Assembly (NCBI GenBank): GCA_905183005.1
Contig: CAJJDO010000167.1
Location: 95,034 to 159,033 of the forward strand
Direction: 5' to 3'
DNA: 64,000 nt
Source of the DNA: Paramecium pentaurelia
Taxonomy: Eukaryota; Ciliophora; Oligohymenophorea; Peniculida; Parameciidae
The notes under the pieces are model-generated. The model saw only the letters and a program-made list of their open reading frames with translations, had not been told where the DNA came from and made no database searches. The position numbers and the translations under genes were made by a program. Of this stretch, positions 1 through 11,982 are shown piece by piece (positions within the stretch are counted from its first letter, which is position 1; every line of letters begins with the position of its first letter).

Positions 1-160
1 ATTATATAATTCATATTTTATATAAATAGTAATTTTAGATCTAATAAAGTAATAAAAAATAAAATAAATATAAATATTTTAGAAATAGTAAATATTGGAA
101 TATGAGATTTATTATGACTTTAAAGTTTAATAATTTATTTATAAGAATTAATATTTAATT
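1..160. other. AT-rich flank, no gene seen
   Basis: Very A+T-rich sequence before the dynamin start codon. No convincing reading frame was found. It presumably holds the promoter and short leader of the dynamin gene. Confidence 0.4.
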
Positions 161-2318
161 ATGGAGAAATTGATACCTTTTATAAATGATTTACATGTAC
201 TATTCATATATTGATATCAATAAGGATATTTTAAGTTCAGCTGGTTTGAGTAATGAGTTGAATTTACCATCAATTGTAGTGATTGGATCTTAATCTGTCG
301 GGAAATCATCTCTTCTTGAAAGTATTGTGGGAAGAGAATTTCTACCAAGAGGAAAAGGAATTGTTACAAGGAGGCCAATAGAGATTTAATTACATTAGGT
401 TGTTGATGCTGAGTAGAGTTGGTTTGAATTTATGGATAAGAGGGGAGAGAAAATTTTTGAGTCAGAAGAGATAAGAAAATTAATTGAATAAGAGACTGAC
501 AAAGTAGCAGGAAAGAATAAAGGGATATCTCCATTATCTATAAAAGTTAAATATTTTTCGAAGGATATACTAAATTTACAATTAATTGATTTACCAGGAA
601 TTACAAAGAATCCTGTTGGAGATTAACCTTAAGATATTGAATAAAAGGTTTTGGATATAGTATTACCTTTCATTAAAAATTAAAATAGTTTGATTTTAGC
701 AGTTTCAAAAGCTTCAGATGACTTGGCAACATCAGATGGATTAAAATTAGCTAGAAGTGTAGATCCGAATGGATTAAGAACAATAGGAGTAATAACTTAA
801 TTGGATTTAATGGATGAAGGATGTGATATATTGAATGATTTACTCAATCAGACTTACCCTTTGTAATTGGGTTATGTTGGTGTTATAATGAGAGGATAGA
901 AAGATATTCAAAAGAACAAAACAATTTAGGATTAATTAAAGGATGAGAAGTCATTTTTCGAAACTCACAAAATATATAAGAAATACTCGGAGAAGATGGG
1001 TATTGGATATTTAGTAAAAACTTTAAATATGAATTTTATTTAACATATTAAGAGAGCATTACCTGTAATTAGAGAGACAATAATAAGTTTAGCTTAGATG
1101 AAGGAATATGAATTAAAGTAATATGGTGATTATGACAATTTGGAATCTAAGGAAACAAAGAATTTATTAGTCTTAACACTAATTTCTAAGTTTTCCAACT
1201 CTTATAAGGATATGTTAGAAGGAAGATGCTTAGATATAACTAGTAAAGAATTGATTGGTGGATCAAGAATAATTTATGTATTCAATGAAACCTTTAGAAG
1301 GACAATTTAAAAAATGAATCCATTTGATGTGTTAAGTGATGATGAAATAAGAACAGCAATAAAAAATGCTAATGGAATTAGACCTAGTTTATTTGTACCT
1401 TAAGGTGCATTTGAATTATTAGTTAGATAATAAATTTAAAGGTTACGCATGCCTTCAATTGAATGTTCTCATATAATATTTGAAGAATTAAGAAGAGTTA
1501 TAAATTAAATTTCAATACCTGAAATTGAAAGGTTTGATGTATTATCTAATAGAATTTAAGAAGTTATTGAAAATCTTTTAAATAAATGTTTAATTCAAAC
1601 AGATGAAATAATATAGAATTTATTAGAAATTGAGATTGGATATATAAATACTAGTCATCCAGATTTTGTATCTGGTATGGATTTAGTTAATAAAGATGAA
1701 TAAAGATAATAACCTTAATAAATTATAAGGGAAAAATCGCCTGTTTAAAGTGAAAGCGAATCTGGGAAATTTTTAAATTTTTGGCCATTTAAAAATAACA
1801 AGCAAACAGAATTATATGATAGCAAACTTGATATTTTAAATAATAAAAGGAAATTGAATAATTTAAAATCAAAAAAACTGGAATAAATTGATGAAAGTTA
1901 GATATTATAATAGTAATCAGTAATTAATAAAATTGCTTATGTTAATTAATAGTATTTTGTAAATGATCCAAAAAGATAATTACCTTGCGTTCCAAATGTT
2001 ATTAAATTGAATGATAGACCAAGTAAAAGAGAATAAACAGAAATGGATATGATTAAAGACCTTATTGTTTCATATTTCAATTTAGTAAAGAAGAATATAT
2101 GTGATTCAATTCCAAAAACAATTATTACATTTCTTGTAAATCAATCAAGAAATTTATGTGAAAGAGAATTGATTGGAGTATTATATAAATCAGATTATGT
2201 GGATGAATTACTTTAGGAAAATTAATTTATATAAAAATCTAGAAAAGAGACAAAGCAAACATTAATTAGTTTGAAAACATGCCTTAATCTATTGAATGAA
2301 TTAGATTAAAAATTCTGA
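161..2318 (+). CDS. Dynamin-family GTPase (709 aa)
   Basis: Large self-assembling GTPase of membrane fission. One 28-nt intron at 197-224; splicing it gives an N-terminus MEKLIPFINDLHDILSSAG, which matches the usual dynamin start, and a spliced length of exactly 710 codons. Seen: P-loop GSQSVGKSS (about residue 38), the switch region GIVTRRP, DLPGIT (G3) and TQLD in the place of the usual TKLD (G4, about residue 203). A middle/stalk region follows, then a Lys/Gln-rich loop with no recognisable PH or proline-rich domain, and a C-terminal GTPase effector-like stretch ending at TGA 2316. The architecture is closest to Drp1/Vps1-type dynamins. In ciliates dynamins act in endocytosis and organelle division; which one this serves cannot be told. 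The Lys-to-Gln change in G4 is odd. Numerous TAA/TAG are read as Gln. Confidence 0.95.
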
Positions 2319-2444
2319 TTAAATAATTCATGTATAATAATCCCAACATATAAATTTATGATTATAAAATTATTGCACATATACAATAAAATGGTATTGA
2401 TTTATAATTAAAATGAATATCAAATTTCATTTAATTATATAAAT

Positions 2445-5400
2445 ATGTTTTAGCTCATTTTTTTCTCTAATATTATGTTAATAAAAGCAGTACGAGAAAT
2501 TATGATGGCTGATAATGAACATTATTACTTTACATAGAGAGCAATCATAATAGAATCACACAATTTATTCAATAATTCAATTAGTAATCCAAAATTTTCC
2601 TATGGCATATCTGAAATTTCAAAAAAGTTGATTGAAAGTCATATATAGTATGAATTAACTGAAGGTGTATCAAACATAATAACATTTATAAATTATGATT
2701 AAAATGAGATTTATATTTGTTAAGTAAAGATAAGAAATATCAAATGCAATTAAAAAATTATGAATTATTTAGTCAATAATTAATTAATAACATTTTAGGA
2801 TGACTATTTTATTTTTAATCAAGCTAACTGTTAAAAGTTATATAATTCTGTTTAGAATTTGTTTACGTTAGAATGTAGAAATGAAAATAATTTAGTTTTC
2901 AAATTGATTGATTTAAATAATGAAATTTTAGATATTGTATAGATCACATCCTAATTCAATACTACTTTATACAGTTTAGAGGTAGATCATAAACTGATCA
3001 TAATGGAAAATTAAAATTAATTATTTTTTTATTATATTATTGAAATTAAATAGTCAAAGTTTTCGATGAAATAAAACTAATTTAATTTGAGTAAATTTAA
3101 TATTGATATGATTGGTGAATTAATGTCTATCCAGATAAAAAATGATATTTTATTAAGAGTCTTTTGTTAGTACAAAGTTTTTGATATTAATTATATTTCT
3201 GGTGAGGTTTAATTACTTTTAAACAATTAAGTTGGAAAGTATTAATATATAGGTTCTTTTTATTATATTAGGACAGATTATCTGTTAATTATTGATAAAA
3301 GTAGTTAAAAAGAGATATCTATATCTTAAGATGTAATATTCATTAATCCAAAATGTGAAAAAGTACTCTCAGTTAATTTTATAAATGAAAACATTATTAT
3401 TTATTGCAATGACTACTTGTACATTTATAATAATGAATTAATCTCATTAAAATATGAGTTGAATAACACATCAATTTTATATTTAGGATATTTGCCATTT
3501 ATAATAGGTTTTAATAAATAAGGAGTTTTAGAATTCCTCAAAATTAACAATTTACCAAGAGGTATATCTAATTCCTATCAACAAAATATTTTAGTTTTTT
3601 TGGTAAAATAATTCAAGGTTGCTCTGTAGCCTCTTAGTATAACAATTAAAAAACAATCAACTCCTTAATTATTAGTTTAGATAATATAATTTGATACATT
3701 ATTTGTTAATTCAGATGAGTATTATAAGTACCATACTTTTTCAATGTAAAAAGGATTACCATTTTCAATTTCTAAAAAAAAATAATCAAATAGTAGTTTG
3801 ATATTTGCAGATGATAGATTTTTCATAAAATAATATAAAAATCTGATTTGGGGTTTGTAAGCCTTTTTGATTAGAACAATAAATATTAAAGATAATATAA
3901 TTTTTGTAATTGACAAGGAAACAATGTTTATTATAGATAGTAATAACACAATAAGTTATCGAATTAAACACTCAGATGATTATATAAACTCACAAATTAT
4001 ATTTTGTATCGAATATCAAAATTTTATTATAATATCTAATAACACCATAAACGCTTTTCACTACGATATAATGATAGAATTGATGTGGTCTCTAAGAATA
4101 ACAAATACGATTAATAAGATCCTAAAAAACAATTAAATTCTTAATATTGAGTTATAGGGATGCATTGAAATTTAGATTCAATTAGATATCTTAATCTATT
4201 AAGTATTTAACAGTTCTCTATAATTTGGTTGTACATATCAAATATTGGATCGATATGAAATCAATATAGCAGAATAAGAAATTAATATTTAACCTTATTT
4301 TTCGAATAAACTTAAATTCACTTTTGAGTAAATCATAGACTTTATTTATTTTGTAAAAGCATAAAGATTGGTCATTTTTGAGGTAATAGAATAAAAGATA
4401 TAACTAAAATTGTATAATATGATATTTAAAGAATTGTACTTTTGTTTTAATTTGCCTTTGTATCATTTCATTATTATTTATCCTCTGAAATATCAAATTC
4501 ATAGGGATTCATTAGCCATAGCAGCCAAAAATATACATAATTCGTAGGAAGTGCTTCTTGTCTATGATCTTAACAATTAACTATCAAATATCTTAATAAA
4601 AGTTATTAAGATTGATACAAATTAATATTATTTTACTTTTTTAAGTAATAATGAAATTATTTCTATTTATAAGTCATCTCTAATGATTACTTATTTATAA
4701 ATAGTCTTCCTTAAATTTACAGATTAATATTTAGGTTTTGATACTGACTTTAAGCATGAATAAGTTTCAATAGAAATTAAAACTGATATATACAATTTTT
4801 CTTAAGTCATTTAATTTAATATTCAAATAACTCATTTCATTTATAAATTAAGCATAAGAGATATTAAGATTCCATTTATATAAAAATATGATAAATAGAA
4901 ATAAATATGCAAACTAAATTTTGATAATATATTTGGTTAAATTGATTAAGTATATTTGTTGAGAGAGAGTGAGTATCAAAAATTAGATCCAATAGAGTTA
5001 ACTCCATTTTTATAATGCAGATTCTATTTGAACTAAGTTTGTTATCTAGATAAAGATGTAATATTATACAATTCTGGAAATCAAATTAAGATAAGATTAC
5101 CATAAGAATGTTAAGATTTAATTATTATTAAAGATTTGTCTAACTAATAAGATATATTTTGTGTTTCAGGAATGTTATTGAAATATTATGAAATATATTA
5201 GAATTAATTGATCTTGAAATAACAACAGCCATAGATTAATTTTCGGGATAATTCTATATAAAGTATAATTTTTATAAAAAATATTGCCATTATTAAGTTC
5301 ATGAGACAACTTTATTTTTAAATTTTACTTTTTGAAGAGAATAATATAAGGAGATATATTTATTAAAATAAATTATTTAATTTTTAAATTGCTTAAGCTA

Positions 5401-6185
5401 TTTATTTAAATAATCATTATGTAATATTTTGCTATGATAATTAAAATTATAATAAAATTCATATTACATTATTAAATGAGAATTACAGTAATAGTAAGAC
5501 TTTAGATATTAAGATATCCCAAATGATTCTAGATTACACTTATTTTAATTTTTCATATGTTAATTCATTATTAATCCATAATCACACTTTAGTTGATATG
5601 ATTTTTTCAACTGATATAATTCTATGTTTTGAAAAATAAAATTGCTTTAGAATCAGTTTAAATATAGATTTTCAAGAAAGTCTAATAAAAAGCCATATAA
5701 TGAATTATATTAGGTATCCTTTTCAACAGTCATAATTATAGTATTGTTTGATAAATTAATAAAATTTAATTATTGCCTTACTCATCAATGAAGAAACTGT
5801 ACTATATTTTTATATTTTAAATTAAACAAAGATTCTTAATAGTCTTTATCAATATAAAGGTAAAAATATAACCATAGAATATTTAAATGATACTCATTTT
5901 GTATAAATAAATAGTGAAAATTCTATTTAATTGATTAGTTTATTATAATTCTCAGGATATTAATTAAAATCGGACAATTCATTTAAATCAATTTTATTAA
6001 ATAATTCTGTATCTACATTAACATTGGATATTTATCCTGATTTAGATGAAAATAATATTCTAATATTTTAAAATATTCTAAATACTCTTATTTGTTTAAT
6101 CAATTTTATACTAATAATACTATTTTAAAAAACCTTTAAAAATAGAAGAATCTTAATTAAAAAAGATATTCAAATAATTGAGTGA
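2445..6185 (+). CDS. Giant type I membrane protein, ectodomain family member 1 (1246 aa)
   Basis: No known domain was recognised. One intronless frame runs to TGA 6183. The chosen start gives a hydrophobic leader, MFQLIFFSNIMLIKA, fitting a signal peptide; ATGs at 2358, 2391 and 2475 are in the same frame. Near the C-terminus a hydrophobic segment (NILNTLICLINFILIILF) is followed by a short basic tail, so the protein should be a single-pass surface protein with almost all of it outside or luminal. The body is rich in Ile, Asn, Gln and Tyr, with alternating hydrophobic beta-like stretches that look like beta-propeller or beta-sandwich blades (inference). It carries the motif N-D-T-H-F at 5886-5900, about 100 residues before the end, shared with the genes at 6453, 28510 and 33440, so these four are probably paralogues. 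It lies tail to tail with the next gene. Confidence 0.85.
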
Positions 6186-6452
6186 AATCATATTTAATTA
6201 TAAATTATCATTAATAAAATTAATTATTATTTTTATTCCATTTTTGAATTTGTTGTCTAATTGATTTATTTTTATTCACTATGATTGTAATATAATAAAG
6301 ATTTTTCATTGAACATAAATTACTCCAATGTTCAAATTATCATTTAACTTTTATGAATAATAAATAAATGAGAAACTTAAATAAAATATTCTTAGATTAT
6401 CATTTCATAAGAAATTAATAATAAATAATATTTAAATTAATTATAAATATTT

Positions 6453-9400
6453 TCATTTAGGTTACATTCTTTGTTTTCTATATATTGTTAAATAAATAAT
6501 ACAAAGAAGACATATAAACACTATAATTTATTGATAGTTTACTAGAGGTGCATCATTTTAATAAATAGTTTTAACAATTATGCTTGAAAAATCATTTTAT
6601 AATAATAATTTTAATATTAAATTACATTGATTTATACACTTAATTTAGTATTTTTATAACTAAATCAATTTTATCTAGAGAATGTCTTTTTCAAATTAAA
6701 GCATTACATGATGAGTCTAATTATACCTTTCAATTGTAGTATAATTGTTATCTTAAAACAAATAGATTGCATCAATTTCTTTTTTTTCTAGAATATAACT
6801 TAAATCATAAATTAATAATTAAGACCTTGAGGTATTTGTTGATACTTTTATAATTATGAAATTTTCATCAAGATATAATAGCTAATTAAATTTTGATGAT
6901 TCAGCATATCTGAAAATTGATGTAATTTATGTTTATATTAGAATTTATTTTACAAAGTCATAATGAATTTCAATAAAAACAAAAAAAGTATCATAAAAAA
7001 AGAATATTGCTTAAATTATAAGTGAATTATTTTTTAAATCAACTGTTGTTATTTTTATAAAATTTAATTGTAATTCAAATTAAATAAAAGGCATGTTTTA
7101 GAAAATTTATAAAATCTATAATTCTTGACTAAATAAAGTATCATAATTTAAATTTTAATCATTTAGATTAAAAGAGATTACTTTTAGTTGTAGTTACTAA
7201 TTATCACCAGCCATAAAGAAGTATGTACCATTTTTTATGAAGTATGCATCAAAAGTAATATGGGGATAACTTAATTTAAAATTAATAATTTCATAACTAA
7301 ATTATTTTTATATAATTAAATTGCTATTAATAGAATCCGAAATCAAAATGATTAGACCTTCAATTTTTATAATTTGTTAAATTTCAATCATTAAAATAGA
7401 ATAATAAGTTTCCTAAATTTTATTTATTGATACTTATCCATCAATAGACTATATTTCAAATTGAATTTTGATGAAATTAATTTATTTCCATTCGTTAATA
7501 TCAACTATTTCCATAATATGATAAGTTTCGTATTGTTTATCAAAATAGATTTAACATTGATGATATATCGATTTGTCTAATTAAAATTTGTATATTTATT
7601 TCAAGTACTAAAACATAATAACAGAATGAGATCGAATACACAAATGATTAGTATAATATAAACAATTGGATATCTGATTTGAATTATATATAGTTAAAGG
7701 ATGAATTAATTCTTATTAAGTACTCTCAAGAATTACTATTTAATTAATAATTCCTTATATGTTAATTAGGTCTATGTAACCATTTGAATCAATTTTAATA
7801 AAATCATCTTTAAGAAGAATCAATTATTAATTAGTATTAAGAGAATATTGTTTAATTTTGATATTTGTTTATTTTTTGAATAAAGGCAATTATGATTCTA
7901 AAATTAAATTAAATATGGATGATGAAAAAAAGGGATAAGAATAATTTTGATAATCTTAATATTTGATGTGAATGTGATTGATATTTTGTATAACTATAGA
8001 CCTATTTTGTAAATAAAAAAAGTCAAGTTTGGAATTGATAAATCCAAAGTTTTATTAATCAGTATTATCTAATTTAATAATCCATAATAAAGATTTAAGT
8101 GAAATATCACTACAATTATAGATAAATAAGAAATTATCAGATTAATTGTTCTATGTTAATAATAACAAAATAGATTCTTAATATTAGAAATTGATAGGTA
8201 TTTTAATTTAATAATTATATAATGGCAAATCATATAGTTTACTTATTGTATTCGAATACAAAAAATACAAGGAAATAGCGATAATATCTTAATATTCATA
8301 AAATATTAAAACCAAGGAATATTAGTTATTTTTATTAAGACTTACTTGATATACATTATATGGTAAATTTATTATTGAATTGATCTTTTAATTAATTAAT
8401 TATCTAATTTAATTATGAGTAATAACAAGTTTTTGATTTTATATAAATCTTATTTCTGTACAATTGTCATAATTATAATAGAAATATTGAATATTATAAG
8501 GGATAGAATTGAAGTATAATTCAATAATCTTACAATTATCTAAAACCAATTGAATGTTGTTTTGATTTAAGATTATTTTTATTATATTCTCCTAGATAGA
8601 GATTGATTAACTTATTAGATTCATATCAATAAATTAATAAAATTGGAATTCATTTTAATGAATTGTATAAAGAGATACATAATTTCGATTAACAATAGTA
8701 CTAATATAATTTTAATGTAATGGTATTTTATAATGATTTATTAATATTCCTTATGAACAAATATATATTTGAATTGTCTATTTTAATTCAAGAATTAGAA
8801 CTTAGATATTATTTTCATTTTCAATAAGCCATAAATTATAATAAGATACTTTATTATTGTATTTACATTAAAATCCTCTAGTTTAATATTAATAGCTGAT
8901 AATCCTTCCATCTCTTTCAATTTTCAATATCTAAAAAGGGATAGATTCTTAAATTAAATCTCTCCTTAGAAATAAATTGTTTTTGAGTTCTCTATCATAA
9001 ACTACTATTTCGTTTTTGTTAATTAAAAATGGAGGATTTAATGAATCATATTATTCCATCTATATAATGACCATATCAGTATTTATTTGATAGAAATCAA
9101 TTGGCAAAATAATGATAACTTATAATGGGTGAGAATAAGACAGATAATATCTTTAATCATTTATTTTGTAAATTTGTAATTCTCCTTTAATATTTAATAA
9201 AGCAAAATAAGATAAATCAGCTATAGGAATCATAAATTAAACTTAAATTTATTTTTTGTTTAAGATACTAGGATTAAAAAATACAATTAATTCATCTTTT
9301 GAATAAATTATTAATTTATTTTAGATTTAAATTGAATCTACATAATCAGTTGTATTTAAATAAATTTGATATTTTTTAAAGAACCCTTATATATTTTAAA

Positions 9401-10324
9401 TATAATACATTCTCCTTCATTTGTATATTCTAAAATGTAGCTTTTAAAACAATAATTAAATGCTTTTACAATTGTTGAAGATTAATTAATTAATTTAATT
9501 TAATAGCACTGATCTAAATTATCGATGTTACACTAGAATATTCCTTTTGTAAATTCAAATATTAAATTTTTGGAATGACAAATTTAAATATCAATTAATG
9601 TTCCAGCATTTTCTATATTTTTAATTTATAATAATTATGTTAATGATTATTAATAATAAGATTAAATTTCATTTTGATTAATTATCAGCATATTTAATTA
9701 GTATTTATTATCTATTTAGTTAATGCAATCTGATTAAGAAATAATTATATATTGATCTTGATGAAATGAATTAAATTTACAATTTTCCATTATCTTAACT
9801 TCATAATCATTTATTACTTAATTTTTAAAATTCTATAAATAAAGTTTTATTGTTTTTGAATCCTTTTAACATACTATTAATAATTAATCATTAGAAATTT
9901 AATAAACTTTGAAACAATTTTATTACTATAATTTAAAACTAATTGAACAATTTAAATAACTTAATTCATCATTTACTAAATATGTTTTTAATTATAATAA
10001 ACATATCATTTCATCACCATATATAGTCATAATTGCTAATTAATCATTATCAATTATTATAGATTTTAGATTTTTAATCATGATATTACCACACATTATG
10101 TTTTATTTTAATTCTATTAATGGAAATTCAATATCTTTTTAATCTTGTTAATTTTGATTATCAAGAGGAAATGAACTTATACTAAATAAAGAGGAAATTT
10201 TCTCATTTTCAAGAAGAATATACTTTTAAATTGGTATGGAATCATTAAGAGTTATTGCAAGACATCTAATCTAAATTAAAAGTAATCTTATTAAGATAAA
10301 AGTTATCTTTTGAAGTAAATTCAT
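6453..10324 (-). CDS. Giant type I membrane protein, ectodomain family member 2 (1282 aa)
   Basis: Paralogue-like partner of the convergent gene at 2445. It starts at 10324 with a signal-like leader MNLLQKITFILIRLLLIQ and ends at TGA 6453-6455. One 23-nt intron at 9386-9408 (GTATTA...ATAAG on the minus strand) restores the frame and gives 1283 codons. The C-terminus has one hydrophobic helix (IIVFICLLCIIYLTIY) and a short basic tail. The motif N-Q-T-H-H lies near 6705-6720, about 90 residues before the end, matching the position in the other three family members. The rest is a low-complexity-looking but continuous beta-rich ectodomain with many potential N-glycosylation sites. Function unknown; surface receptor or coat role is inference. 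Confidence 0.85.
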
Positions 10325-10566
10325 ATGTAAAATAATTATTAAAAAAATGATAAATTGATATTAAATTATAATTTGTAAAGAATAAATATATTATAATTCT
10401 TAGAATGAAGATATAATTGTGAATTCTTATTAATATCTATGTTAATTATATATATATATATATAAATATATTATTCAAATTATATATTTTTTGAAGATGT
10501 AAAATAGATATCATAAAATATCATTCATAATATATATATATAAAAATTAATTGTTATTATTCGTTA
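10325..10566. other. AT-rich divergent intergenic region with TA repeat
   Basis: Gap between the minus-strand giant gene and the plus-strand coiled-coil gene, so it should hold both promoters. It contains runs of TA dinucleotides near 10449-10475 and 10530-10545. No reading frame was supported. Confidence 0.5.
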
Positions 10567-11896
10567 ATGCAAAAACAACCTCTAAAATTGATATAAACTC
10601 CATCCACATATGTTACTAAAACACCTGAAAAGGCAATTAACACATCACCGTTCAGAGGATGTAGTGTACAATAGATTAGTCTATTTTCTATTAGTTTAGT
10701 GACAAATAGTAGATGACCCCTTTGAAATACAATATGGGATACCCTTAGGTTCAACAAACAATTAACCAAAATCTATAACCTTAATTTCCATATTATGAGA
10801 ATACTTCACCATTTCGTTAAGAAACAAAGGAATAATTGTTATAAAGGATTTTGAATTTGGAGGATAATTTACGAGTAATAAATAGGAAATATGATTAATT
10901 AAAAGAAGAATTAGATAAGGAAAGGATAAGAAAATGTGAGACTGATAGAAGTTATTCTTAGCTATATTAAAAATGTTAAGAGTAATAATTATTGTATAAG
11001 AGAATAGTTATGAGAAGGATTTTTAGAAGTAATAATAAATGGTTAAGGGAAATGAAAATAAGTATAAATAGATATAGAAAGAACTAATAGAGTATAAGGA
11101 AAAGTTAAGTGAAAGAGATAATGAGATAATAGAGTAGAAAACAGTTTAAGAGAAATTCTAAAGGATATTAAAATAGAAAGAGAAAGAGATAAATGAATTA
11201 AAATAAAAATTAAAAGAAGAAAAAGATCTTAGATTATGTGAAAGTGATAGATTGATATAAGAATTCAGTTAAACTTATAGTGAGTTAAGTCAGTAGAATG
11301 ATTAATTAATTTAGGAAAATAATGAATTAAAGATAGCAATTTTAGAATTTGATAATTAAGGTAGATCATTATCTTCTAAAAAATAATCAGAATAGAATTT
11401 TTAAACAAATACAGATTTTTTAGATGATCCAGAATTAAGATAAATTATATAAGAATATTTAACAAATAATGATGAATATTATTTACATTAGATACCTGAG
11501 AAATAATTAAGAACATGTATTTAAATTATTAAGGATATATTTTAAACAATTCCATCTAGATAATTAAAAGAAATCAAATCATAATAATTTTAACAACCTA
11601 AATAAATCAATGAAGAAATTGAAATAAATTTATAAGAAGTAAGAAAAAAGAGAGAATTTCTTATTAAAGAAATCAAATAAAAGATGGAAAGGATTGTTAA
11701 ATAAAAAGTATATATTTATATATAATTATATAAGGAATTTAATATAATGGAATTTAATGATTTATAAAGAGAAATTGAAGAACTTAAAAAAGAATTAAGT
11801 TCTATTGAGAATCTGATTTAACAAATGGAATAATCATTATTATTGAATCCACATCGAAATAGTTGTGTTTCATTTGATAATGAAGAATTCTAATGA
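10567..11896 (+). CDS. Coiled-coil protein, unknown (415 aa)
   Basis: Not recognised by family. Three introns are needed: 10666-10694 (29 nt), 10975-11000 (26 nt) and 11708-11734 (27 nt); the spliced length is then 416 codons. The N-terminus (about 85 residues) is Pro/Thr/Gln-rich with two copies of a T-S-P-F-R motif. From about residue 90 a long Glu/Lys/Gln-rich heptad-like coiled coil follows, a central acidic part (LDDPELRQIIQEYLT), and a second coiled coil to the C-terminus. The second intron could alternatively be 11007-11026 (20 nt), which changes only a few residues. The third intron is a multiple of three without an in-frame TGA, so its removal is inferred from GTATAT...ATAAG ends and length. 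A cytoskeletal or centrosomal scaffold is possible but unproven. Confidence 0.8.
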
Positions 11897-11982
11897 TCAT
11901 ACTTTAAAATATTCTATCTATATATTATTATTTAGATATTTAAGTGTTTATTCTATTTGATCACAATATATTAATATATTAA

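Noticed and set aside
3722..3971. Minus-strand short ORFs of 61-75 codons
   Set aside because: Shadows of the continuous plus-strand giant gene; hydrophobic composition is the complement of Asn/Lys-rich coding sequence.
10440..10475. TA-dinucleotide runs (also near 15950, 17375 and 33413) considered as telomere or origin elements
   Set aside because: No G4T2/G3T3-type telomere repeat is near, and such runs are ordinary in DNA this rich in A+T; one lies within an intron.
10557..10769. Minus-strand 70-codon frame and a nearby V-I-D-F-G on the minus strand that looked like a kinase fragment
   Set aside because: The plus strand reads as the N-terminus of the coiled-coil gene, with a 29-nt intron and correct total length; the minus reading has no start and breaks within 60 codons.
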